Of a stretch of 49,835 bases of DNA, positions 40,101 to 49,835 are shown piece by piece. The stretch lies in the NCBI GenBank assembly GCA_001430745.1, contig KQ481938.1, positions 729,267-779,101 of the forward strand, read 5' to 3'. Made by a program: the position numbers and the translations under genes. The notes below the pieces were generated by a model. The model was not told where the DNA came from. It searched no databases and saw only the letters and a list, made by a program, of their open reading frames with translations. The DNA comes from Auxenochlorella pyrenoidosa. Lineage: Eukaryota > Chlorophyta > Trebouxiophyceae > Chlorellales > Chlorellaceae. Numbering within the stretch: the first letter of the stretch is position 1; every line of letters begins with the position of its first letter.

Positions 40101-43100
40101 CCTGGCAGAGAGCCCAGCCACAGCCCACATCGGCACCTGCCTGCAGCCCCGTTGAGGCATGCAGGATACCGGTGGAGACCCAACCTGCAGTTATCAAAAG
40201 GATAGAAGATGATCCCTATGCAGCGTCCATGGCGGCACTTGCACCTCGCAACACTTGACAGCAACCAGAAGCTGTCGTGGGCCAGCAACGGTCAGCTTTC
40301 AACTGCCCCCCTGTCTGCCTGCCTGCCCACACGCAGACGAGCGCAGCCCGCTGTGCGGCCACACATACGACTCTCTGGCGGTGCGTGCGCAGCTGTGCTC
40401 TGGCCATTGCAAGCCACTTCATGCCGCCTGCGTGCCTGCTGCTGTGTTGGTCAAACCGCACATGCCGACTCGTTCTTGCACAGCCGGCCCAGCCAGCGCG
40501 TGCATCCAGGTGGCACGCGCTGGCTGGGCCGGGCTGTGCATGCGCCACCTGGATGCAGGCCACGAATGTACAGCAAAGCCCGCTGGCTTTTGTTTTTTGG
40601 TTGCAGGCCATGAATGCAGAGATTGTGGTGACCTTTGAGGCAACCACCGAGGCAGGAGGCAGGGGGAGGTCTTGAGCGTTGGCGGGAGGGCGCGCTTGCT
40701 GTTGCCAGCAGCACGTGTCACACAGGCGGCCTCGCTCACGTGGCAGCCCACCGCCAGGACTGCATGCCCTGGCAGCAGTCGCCGAGAGCGCCCTTGCCCC
40801 CACCTGCCTGGCCTCTGCAGGCGGGCAACCCCTTCTTTGCGCGGCAGTCCTACCTGGCGCAGGAGATCCACTGGTGCGGCGCTCGCATTGCTTCCATGCA
40901 GCATGCATGCCTTGCCTGATCCCCCTGGCACCCCTGGACATTGTGCGCTCTGCGTCTTGCCTCGGCCCGCGCCAGCCGCAGCTCTCAGGGTCCGTCGACG
41001 CCCTGAAGAGTCGGGTCCTTTTGCACCACTCCCACCCTACAGGGGCTGCAAGTTTGAGGAGATTATCGTGCCACCACGGGCAGAGGTGGAGTCTCCGCGG
41101 TACCAAATCGACCTGGACAGGTCAGCAGGGCCTACCATGCTGCCTGCCTTACTGGCTGATGCCTGCCTGCATAGCACCTGGCGGTCCCAGGGTTGCGCAG
41201 CACGGCGGAGCTTCCTCAGCATGCACGCTCTGCACGGCAGGCACAGACATGCTTTGTGCCATGCGCTGACGGTGCGTGCTACCTGTGACGGCTGCCAGGG
41301 AGCATGCCACGCTGTGCCACGCTGTGCCATGCCGCGCCACGCTGCGCCACGCTGTGCCTCCAGGTTCCACAACGTGCGCTGCCCCGAGATTGAGCTGTCG
41401 GAGGGGGAGGAGGCCGAGGACCTCCGCTCCAAGGCCTCGCAGGCAAGGTCCCTGGCCCCCTTGCACCGCTGCATCGACTGCCGCGCCTTTGGCCTGCAGC
41501 TAACCCCTCGCGCCCTATCATACCTGCCCCACACCGGCCGCCCTTGGGTGCCGCCAGCTGAAATCCTTCGCTGTTGTCGTCTGCTGCTCCGTGGCGCCCT
41601 CGTGACCCGCCTTTCACTGCCGGCCCCCGCCCGGCCAACCAAATCACCACTCACCCCCACCACCAACCAACCAACCAACCAACCAGCCACGCCCCCCCCC
41701 CACCCACCCCCACCCCCACCGGGCCCCGCAGCTGGTCGTCAACCGCGCCAAGCGCACGGTGCCCTACCCTCTGCTGGGAGAGAACACGCTGGTCATCGCA
41801 GACGTCCTCTGCGTGCGCCCGGTGGAGGGCGAGCCGGGGGCCAGCAGGATGGAGCTGGTCTGCAGGCAAGCTGGTTGCTTTGATGCTGCGGCGGCCCTGT
41901 GCCAAGGGCTGGCGGTGCGCATCCAGGCGATCGGGAGTGGGCAGACCCTGGCACTCGGGAGCATGGCGCCCGCGTGGCAGGGATCAGAAGGGCGCAGGGC
42001 AGCAAAACGGGCCAAGCTGCAGGCCTCGACCCGCATGCTCTTCCCAGGGTCGAGATGTGGGGCACTCGGGCCGCCCTGCTCCAGGCTGCGAGCCCCCCCG
42101 CGCCTGCCCGCTGCCCCGCACTGCGCTGCACTGCAGGGTGGCAGACACCTACCCCTCACAGATGCTCGAGGTGCGGCGCCTGCACTGCCGGCGTGGCGCT
42201 CTCCCTGGCTTTCTATGACTCGCTGATGCGCCCAGCCCGTCTCTTCCTGCCTTCACCACTGCGCTGCCGCCAAGAGCTTTCCCCACTTTCCCTCCCACAA
42301 CTCGTCTCACACTGGCGACTCGCGTCGCCATTCTGCGCGTTTGCAGGTCACTGCCCGCATCTATTTGTACCGCTGGCGTCCCGCCGAGTGGTGCCGCGAG
42401 CACCCGCACCACCCGCCCTTTGAGCTGCGCCAGCTGGACGTGAGCGGGCCTGGATCTTGTGGTGCTGTCGGCATCGCCTTGATGAGGTGCAACGCAACAC
42501 AGCAGCAGGGCCAGCTGGTTGCTGCATAAGTACTGTACGCCCATTTTACACGCATCCGCATCCGCATTCGCGCGTGCGCCAATCAGCCGCTGGCCCTGCC
42601 CCCATGCCTGCAGTGCGGCTACTCCACCGGCGCCGACCGAATCTACCTTCGCCTGCCCTTTGAGGTGGTGCACGTCATTGATGCTTCCTCGCCGCTGGCG
42701 GGCTGGCTGGAGCCTGGGGGGCTGTCTGAGGATGCAGACTCGGAGATTGTGGTCGTGGTGAGAGGGAGGGCCATGCGGAGGCTTGAGAAGGTATTGGAAG
42801 ATTGGAGTCACAAGAGGATAAGCAGCAGGCCAGGGCGGGCTGCTGTCCAGCTTGCTCCCAGGCGGCAGACTATGGCGGCACAACTTGACCCTTATCCTCC
42901 TCCTTTTCTTCTCCACAACCTGGCACCCTGCAGCTGCAAGGCTATCTGCACCAGACTGGGCAGAACCGCATGCGGCAGCGCACCTTCCGTGTCGGCAGCC
43001 ACGTGCGGTACGGCTTCCGCTTTGCCCCCGCGGTCAAGCATCCGCTGGATTGCAGGTGGGTGGGGGACATGGGCTGGGGCGGCAGATCAAGTTTGTAAGG

Positions 43101-43914
43101 CAGGCTACTGGGGCACCGGTCACCACCCTGGCAGGCGATGATATGCTGTAGGAGTGTGCCACTGCACTCATCAGAGCGTACCACTGAGCTCCGGTAGCAG
43201 CTAGGCAGCATGCTCCCATCCTGCCGGCCGGCCGACCCTGCAATTTCAACAGCCTGCAACTCAACCGCACCTTGTGGGCCCTTCTGAACGGCCGTGCAGC
43301 GACCACAAGCCACGTGTGCGCTGGGCCCACTTCTTTGATGTGGAGCCGGTTGGGTGGAGCGAGGGCGGCGGCGGCAAGCCTACAGTGCACCTGCACACCT
43401 CCGCTATGGCCAACCCCGCCCTGCGTGCCTACCTGCAGCGCCGTGAGTGGCGCCGTGGGCGTGCTAACCAGCAGCTGCTGCGGTGGCGCTGCCGCCGACT
43501 CCTGGCCTATCCCAAGCGCGCGCCTGGTGCCTGGCGCTGTTTTCGCCGCTGGCAGGGCCGGCTGCTGCGGTCCCTGCCCTGCCCGCACCGATGATGGCTC
43601 CTTCTCGAGTGTAGTCCGTCCTCCTCGGCAGCCTTTTCTCCTGAATGACTTTTGCCCCCGGCTTGCCCATGCGTCCTCGCCGCAGGCACGCACCTGTCGG
43701 CGCCAGAGTCGCACGCCCAGGTGCGGGCGCAGCAGGACCGCAGCCCCCACCTCAACCGAGCGCTGGACAAGCCACTGTCCCGCTCGCTGCGCTGGGTGCC
43801 CGTTGACCCGGAAGCTGTGGCAGCGGCGGCGACGGTGCGGCGGCAGTCGCTGCGCGGCCCCGCGGCGGCCGTGGCAGCAGCAGAGGCGGTGGCAGCTGTG
43901 GAGGCGGAACGCGC

Positions 43915-43946
<32 letters not shown>

Positions 43947-44977
43947 CGCAGCGGGGGGCTGGGGCGCCAGCAAGGACGGCCCCGGTGGGCAGGGAGTCGA
44001 CGGTGGAGTCCCCTCCAGAGGCGCCGCTTGACCGATACGATTCAAGCCTGGCGCGGCTCATCACCTTGGCCCCTGGTGCTGCGGCGGAAGCGGAAGAGCT
44101 GGGTCGGCGGCAGCATCCAGGCTGGGTGCCGCCCTCCCAGCAGCAAGCCTCCCCAGAACACCCATCCTTGTCGCAGCTGCAGCAGCAGCAACACCTGCCG
44201 CCGCCGCAGCAGCAGCAGAAGCAGAAGCCAGGGCAGCGGACGGGCCCGCCGAACCTGGCCATGCTGTCGGCCACGCCCTCTGTTGGCCTGGACAGGTATG
44301 AAGCCGCGCTGACGCGACCCAGTATGGCCTCGACAGCTGGCGGCTCGCCCCTGGACAGCTCACCAAGCGGCGGCACATTTGAGACGGCACGCTCAGCGGG
44401 GGCTAGCAGCATGTACAGCGCAGCAACGGGAGGCAGCCCGTTTGACACGGCGCTGTCGGCGCGGTCGCTTCCCGACGAGGCTGTGGCTTTGCAGGACCAG
44501 CCGCAGCTGTGCCACCCCTCGCCTCGCTTTGAGCCGCAGCCAGACCTGCTTGCCTCTGACCTCACAGCCACACCCTCGGTGCCCATGGAGCGCTATGCTG
44601 CAATGGTGGCAGGTGAGGGAGAGGAGGCGGCAGCCGCGGCGCATTGGGGAGCGCGCGGCGGCGGTGGTGCAAGCAGCGGTCAGACAAATATCGAGGCGGG
44701 GCTGCAGCGTGAGGCTCAGCATGGCTCCACCTACCCTCCGCGGCACCAGCCGCACCCGGCGGGGCCGCTAGGCCGGCCGCCGCGGCCGGGCATGCCCATT
44801 AGCACTGCCCCAGCGGGCGGCTACCGAGATCTCGGCCAGCAGATGCAGCAGGAGGCCAGCTGGCACAAGCGTCGCTCGCTAGCCAACCTGGCATCCATCC
44901 TGGAGGCAGGGCAGGAGGAGGAGGGCAGCAAGCTCGAGCAGTGGCCCGGGACGGGCGGTATGGGGCCTGATGGATAG
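37151..44977 (+). CDS. Inward-rectifier potassium channel (Kir) with two tandem Kir cytoplasmic domains
   Basis: Kir channels are tetramers of two-helix subunits conducting K+. Twenty-two exons give 1105 residues: 37151-37428, 37601-37652, 37974-38056, 38202-38289, 38456-38544, 38696-38775, 38909-39024, 39240-39356, 39573-39636, 39860-39949, 40337-40380, 40607-40651, 40821-40873, 41043-41120, 41364-41442, 41732-41865, 42137-42170, 42347-42439, 42614-42757, 42934-43055, 43300-43442, 43686-44977. Residues 1-167 are a cytosolic N-terminus ending in HLHLLKRDFFISMLQ, as before Kir helix 1. TM1 is 170-196, the filter TIGYG is near 222-226, and TM2 is 233-262. The first cytoplasmic domain (263-452) has SDTAVIARRDG, AEIVVTFEATTE and RQSYLAQEIHW. 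A second copy of the fold follows (453 to about 650), with GADRIYLRLPFEVVHVID and DSEIVVVLQGYLHQTGQ. The tail (676-1105) is Gln/Pro/Ser-rich. Eight introns appear to use GC donors. The exon 2 donor is uncertain (37652 or a GT site nearby). Confidence 0.92.
40477..40540. repeat. 64-bp palindrome in a Kir intron
   Basis: The arms 40477-40502 and 40514-40540 pair along 26 bases with a single bulge around an 11-nt loop (CATCCAGGTGG). The loop is itself complementary to GCCACCTGGATG just downstream (about 40543-40554), so two alternative folds exist. It lies in the intron between 40380 and 40607. Confidence 0.85.
41662..41690. repeat. AACC tetranucleotide repeat in a Kir intron
   Basis: Tandem AACC units followed by long C-runs form the pyrimidine-rich end of the intron before the exon at 41732. 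Confidence 0.8.
43917..43946 (+). repeat. CAG repeat encoding polyglutamine in the Kir tail
   Basis: About ten CAG codons in tandem follow an Ala/Glu helix-like stretch at the start of the C-terminal tail. Two shorter Gln runs lie at about 44180 and 44205. Confidence 0.85.
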
Positions 44978-45276
44978 GCTCATGGCGCGCAGGCAGCTGC
45001 CAAGGCCCTTGATCCCACAGCACACAAGCCAGTGCATGTTGCACCTGTAGTGCCCCGTGCAAGGTCTGCCGTGAACCCTGCCAAGCATGCCCTAGGCGGC
45101 TCCAGGTCCAGTCGCGAGGCGACAGCGGACCAGTGTGTACTGGATCGACGGACGCAGGGTGCAGCCACCCTGCAGGGCCGGCTCCTTTGTAACGCCCATC
45201 AGTGCTGGTTCGCTGTGAGACGGCTGGAACCGGTCGGCTGGCAAAGGCTGCGGCCTGCTTGCGGGGGAAGGCCTCG
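44978..45276. other. Spacer between the Kir and receptor-kinase genes
   Basis: Both genes are on the + strand, 299 bp apart. The spacer holds the candidate Kir poly(A) signal at 45188 and must also carry the promoter and 5' UTR of the kinase gene, which leaves little room. Confidence 0.6.
45188..45192 (+). terminator. TGTAA poly(A) signal of the Kir gene
   Basis: TGTAA occurs 211 bp after the Kir stop codon and 85 bp before the start codon of the next gene on the same strand, a sensible place for transcript end formation. Confidence 0.55.
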
Positions 45277-48200
45277 ATGCGGCCAAGCGGGCCGCCCTAT
45301 CTGGTTTTGGCGCCGCTCGCCCTGTTGCTGCTGGCCGGCAGTTGCAAGACGCAGTCGCAGAGCGACGGTGAGCGCCTGGTGGCTGGTACTAGCTGGCTGG
45401 CTGGTACTAGGGGATATGCTGCGATGGCCGCCCCCGCCCAGATGCTGCCGCCGCCGCCGCCGTGAGGCCAGCGGCGTCTGGTGCCCAGGGCCAGCAATGC
45501 AATGTCGCAGGGCCCTCCGTAAAAGCTTGCAGCACAGAATGAGGACAGCTGGATGATGAAGCATGCCGCGTTCCCCTGAGCATGAACTGCTGATTTCGCC
45601 TCGACCCCCCCCCCAGCCTGCCCTGCCTGCTCTCCTGCAGTGGCCTGCCTGCTGGCCCAGCGCGACGCCATCTCCAACTGGGATGAGTTCAGCCGGGGCA
45701 GCAACATCAAGGGCTGGGACGAAGTCACTCCGCTATGCGACTGGGATGGAATCGAGTGTGCCGGAGCTGGTTATGCTGTGTGAGAGCCCGGCACAGCGTG
45801 GCCGTCAGACCGTCGGACGAATGCCCGGCTGCTTGGCTGGTGGCCTTGGCCTCTGTTTGTGTCTGCGTGTGCGGTTGCCGGTTCCTGGCGCACGCAGGGC
45901 ATCCAGCACGCCATCGTCTCTGCCCTGCTGCAGGTACCTCGGGTGTGAGGGCGACTCTGGCTCGCAACAGTTCTGCACCCCTCGAGCACAGGGCCGGCTC
46001 TCGCCGCAGCTGGCCAGCTGCACGTGAGCTGCTGCACCTTTTTTCTGCCACAGGCCTTACAGATGCCAATTTGGCAGCATGTTGCGCAGGTGTGTTGCCG
46101 CTGCCCTTGACTTGACCTCTTGCTGGCTGTCGTGTGCGCGCAGGAACTTGGAAACATTCGAAATGTACGGACAGTTTCTGACAGGTGATTGGTGGAACAG
46201 CCCTGCCGATCATCCGCTGCTGCCTGCCTGCCTGCAAACTGGCCCCTGCTTCCTGAGCCTGCCTGCCAGGTACCCAACATGCCGCCAACATGCCGCCAAG
46301 TGAGAGCATTCTGCAACTTGCTCTCTCAAACACCTGCTGCTGGCGTGCAGGCAGCTTGCCGACAGAGTGGGGATCCATGCCTGGAGCGCTTCCCTCCCTC
46401 AAGTCAATGTGAGAGATGGAACGCATGCTTCATTGCACACTCGCCCACAGGTCCCGATACAATTGGCTAGTACCCTGCACATACATGCAGCTCAGCTGCT
46501 CATCACAGCACGGTGTCCAACCGGCGCGCTCCCTTCCCGTGAATTGCAGTTCTCTGTACTACAACAACCTATCTGGTGAGCTGAGGTGCTCTTGGCCCTC
46601 AGCGTGCTTCGCGCTGCTATCCTCAAACCTGCGAGAAAGTGCTGCATGCAGAAAGCAGACACGCTGCGTCACTCCATCTGCACTGCAGGCACCCTGCCCG
46701 AGAAGTGGGGCAGCACGCCGGGCGCTTTCCCTGCCTTGGCCAAACTGTGAGTTGCCACCACATGCATGCACTACATGTATGCTGCATATGCCATTCTGTT
46801 GCTTTGCGCTGCCAGCATGCGCACTGAGCCAGGCTGCCCAAGCTCCCCGACATACCCTTACATTGTTCCTGTTGTGCAGCGAACTAACCAACAACCGCAT
46901 TCAAGGTGGGCGTGAGCGCGGCGCAGTGTGCTGGTCACTGGCACAAACAATCTCCAGTCTGAGGGTCCCTGCCCCTTTGCTGCCTCACACTCCTTCCTGC
47001 GCCCGAGGCAGCTGCAGGCACTTTGCCGCGGGGCTGGGGCGCGACCGCGTTCCCTGCGCTGACATACTTGGAGCTTGGAGCCAACAGTTTGGAAGGCAAG
47101 TCTCTCCCAGCGCCAGCAAAGGCTGGCAGCATCGCTGGCTGGTTGACTCTGGCAGGCGCGCCGGGCTGTGCAATGCTGCCTGAGCTTGGGCAAACACAAA
47201 GCCATGGGGCACAATGGCGTGTGTGCGCAGGTAGCTTGCCAGACTCGTGGGCTACGGGGTACCAGGCGCTAGACTACATGTAAGATGGTGGCCGGGCCTG
47301 GACTCCGTTCGTCCTGCTAGCTCACTTGCCTGCATGGTGTGCTGCCCTGCGGCGCTCGGAGATGCTGAGAGCTGTGCTGTGTTGGTCTGACGCCAGCCTG
47401 CAGCGCAATGCCTGGGTGAGAACATGTTGGCTCCTGGTCTGCTTCATGCAGGTCTGTCGCGAACAACCAGTTGAATGGTGCGCCTGCAAGCAAGATCCTC
47501 CTCTGTTGTTGTGCGTGCACTGCAGCGATAGGCAGCTTGTTTGCCAATGGTCCTTCATGCCGGCAGCCTATTGGTCTTTTGTGCAGGCACCCTGACACCT
47601 GCATGGGGCGACCCCGGAGCTTTTCCAGTCTTGACGCAGCTGTGAGCGTGGCTACGCGCAGCAGCCGTTTCAAGGTGTTCCATGAGCAGATGCCACGAGC
47701 ACATGTGCATGTCTGCTCAGGCCCCTTGCTAGCGCCAAAGCGCAGCGCTGTCACACCTGCCTCGCCTCCCCAACCCTGCTGCAGCGACATGTCGGCCAAC
47801 CGTTTGACAGGCATGCATGCCTGGGTGGAGGGCAGTTTTCACTGGATGGCACGGTGTTCAGCGTGCATGACAGCGCGCTTGTTTAGCCCTTCGCCCTCAA
47901 GCAGCCAAGCCCCATCATTGCGTGCAGGCCCGGTACCGCCTTCATGGGGCACGGGATTTCCAAGCTTGACAGACATGTGAGCGCCTCGACAGCCGCCACC
48001 AGTTGAGAGCTGGCACATGGCGCTCATCAGGGGCTTGACAGCCGGCAACCACCGCAGGGGCGGCCGCCAGCTGGGTCTTGCCCTGCGCATGCGCTTAAGC
48101 GCAAGCTTGTCGCGTCGAGCTGGACATAGCTGACCACAACATATCAGCCTGTGCCATCCACACTGGCCCCGCAGACTTTTGGTGGACAACGCAGGGCTGT

Positions 48201-49791
48201 GCGGCGGTGTCCCCGCAGGGCTGCCCCTGTCTGGCGGCCTGCCAGCCTGTGCCCCACCGCCGCCCCTGCGCCCGCCTGCGCGTGCTCCGCCCCCGTCCAG
48301 GCCTGCGCCGCCTGCTGCCAGGCCTCTCACAGGCCCTCCTGCCTCCGCACCTGCGGGTGGACCAACCTGGTCTATCAAACCACCCGCGCCCTTGTTTCCG
48401 CCGTCGGGCTTGATGCCATCACCCCCCGCACCGCCCACACCTGCTCTGCCACCACCAACTGCTGCATCCACTACCCCAGTTGGCGCGATAGTGGGCGGCG
48501 TCCTGGGCGGGCTTGGTGAGGCGCTCAGCGGGCCTGCCTGCCATCATGATCGCTGTGCAATCACTGGGCAGGCAGCGGCAGATGCTGAGGATGCCAGCAT
48601 GCACATCACGCTACGCCGCCTTGCCTGCCGTCAAAGCACACCTCGATTATTCCCTGGGGCGCCCTGCTTGCAGTTCTGTTGGCCGTGCTGGCTGCCTTCT
48701 TGCTGTGGCCCGGCAAGGTCTGGCTGCGTCGCAGGCCGGCAGCTGGCGGCGTTGGTGCTGTTGCGAAGCTTGGGAGCACGCGCGGCTATGGCGGCGTCGG
48801 CGGGGGGCCAGCTCCCGCCCTGCTGGACGAGGGTGCCAGCAAGGATTCATTCATCAAGCAGGAGCTGCTCCCACCCTCAGGCCCCAGCACCCCGGCGCGC
48901 CTGCCCACCACGAGCAGCAGAGCCGACCTCGCGGCGCCCTTGTCCAAGTCAGTACTGGGCATGCATCCGCAGGCAGCCTCGCAGCCTGGCACAAATACCT
49001 GCATGCGCCTTCGATACCTTGTGTGCCTGCAGAGCGTCCAGCTGGGGGCCCGATGCAGCTAGGGCGCCCAAGCGCTCCCGCCTGCCAGCCCAGCGGCGCG
49101 CCACGTGCGCTTCCCCTGCCGCAGCGCGCACTCAGTGCTGCCCGACTCGATGCTCATCCAGATTCAGTCGTTTGTGGCCACCCAACTGTCGGCGTCTGCC
49201 ACCTCCCGCTCCACCGGCACGCTTCATCACCCGTCTGCGGGCAGCGCTGAGGGGTGGGCCAGCACCCGCAGCAGCAGCGGCCAGCTGTCACCCGAGTTTG
49301 ACCGATTTGTGTGCGAGTGGAGGGATATCCAAATCGTGCGGCCCTGCGGGTCTGGCAGCTACGGCGTGGTGGGTGCACACCCCTGGCTCACCCCTGCCTG
49401 TGCACCAGCCACCGGCTGACGGGAGCAGCAACTGCCTGCCGCCTGCCCGTCCGCCTGCTGGCCGCTTGGCTGCCCACCTGCCTGCCTTGCCTACCTTTTG
49501 AGTGCCTGGCAGCTATCAAGCAGCTGCCTGGGCTGGTCCCGCAGGTCTACCTGGCCTCTTGGAGGTTCACACCCGTCGCAGTCAAAGTGCTGCTGAACCC
49601 AGGCATGCGGGCAGGGGTTGGGGCCCTTGGTGGCCGGCTCGCGCAGGCTGCATGCGTGGAGCTTGGATGTCTGCCCGCCCGGCTTGGCAAGCTGAACCTG
49701 CTGCGCGGTGTTTGCCACTGTGTTTGCAGCAGGAACCGCTGGTCAGAACCCTCTGGACCTTCCCCAGGAGACTCTCAAGCGCCTGGAGGAG
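45277..49791 (+). CDS. LRR receptor-like protein kinase, 3' end beyond the window
   Basis: The model encodes a secreted-face leucine-rich repeat domain, one membrane span and the start of a kinase domain. Twenty exons give 609 residues so far: 45277-45367, 45641-45779, 45934-46023, 46054-46089, 46144-46184, 46351-46408, 46550-46575, 46689-46746, 46880-46905, 47018-47095, 47231-47279, 47452-47477, 47587-47641, 47785-47810, 47928-47976, 48175-48515, 48674-48947, 49125-49368, 49545-49602, 49730-49791. A signal peptide (YLVLAPLALLLLAGS) is followed by an LRR cap with CLLAQRDAISNW and PLCDWDGIEC. About seven plant-type LRRs carry a G.LP..WG start and an L.L..N.L.G end. Next come a Pro-rich stalk, a span (AIVGGVLGGLVLLAVLAAFL, then LW) and a basic stop (RRR). 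Kinase subdomain I is GSGSYGVV and the VAVK lysine follows. Exon 4 (46054-46089) is the least certain. The substrate and ligand are unknown. Confidence 0.85.
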
Positions 49792-49835
49792 GTGGGTTGG
49801 GGAGAGGTGTGTGTGGTGGTGGTGGTGGGTGGGGT

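Overview
The window is nuclear DNA of a GC-rich, very intron-dense green alga. A trebouxiophyte (Chlorella-like) chlorophyte fits best. Introns are short with TGCAG-type 3' ends, and candidate TGTAA poly(A) signals lie downstream of several genes. One gene is a plastid-type sigma factor, and the proteins carry long Ala/Gln/Pro/Lys-rich stretches. All gene models were built by hand from splice signals, codon phase and family recall; no search was run. A run of N at 31784-32216 is an assembly gap.

Layout: (1) 58-2659, + strand: the last nine exons of the U2 snRNP subunit SF3B1. (2) About 2.7-9.7 kb: a poorly coding stretch with a possible small gene, decayed gene fragments, an antisense importin-like exon, three long imperfect hairpins and an 88-bp duplication. 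(3) 9751-11273, +: ADP-ribosylglycohydrolase. (4) 11513-30154, -: one KDM5/JARID1-type H3K4 demethylase in 55 exons, with JmjN, ARID, PHD, JmjC, C5HC2, PLU-1 and two more PHD fingers. (5) 30980-33853, +: a Nudix hydrolase broken by the gap. (6) 34272-36606, -: sigma-70-family factor. (7) 37151-44977, +: an inward-rectifier (Kir) potassium channel with two Kir cytoplasmic domains in tandem. (8) 45277 to the window end, +: a receptor-like kinase with signal peptide, LRRs, Pro-rich stalk, membrane span and kinase domain, cut off by the window.

The neighbours do not form a pathway; this is ordinary eukaryotic gene order. KDM5/Nudix and sigma/Kir are divergent pairs sharing 0.5-0.8 kb upstream regions. 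ADP-ribosylglycohydrolase/KDM5 and Nudix/sigma are convergent pairs. The strongest points are the double-domain Kir channel, the many GC-AG introns (8 of 21 in the Kir gene, three in a row in the Nudix gene), the LRR repeats built from 26-nt exons, and a sigma factor that has lost the tryptophan pair used for promoter melting.
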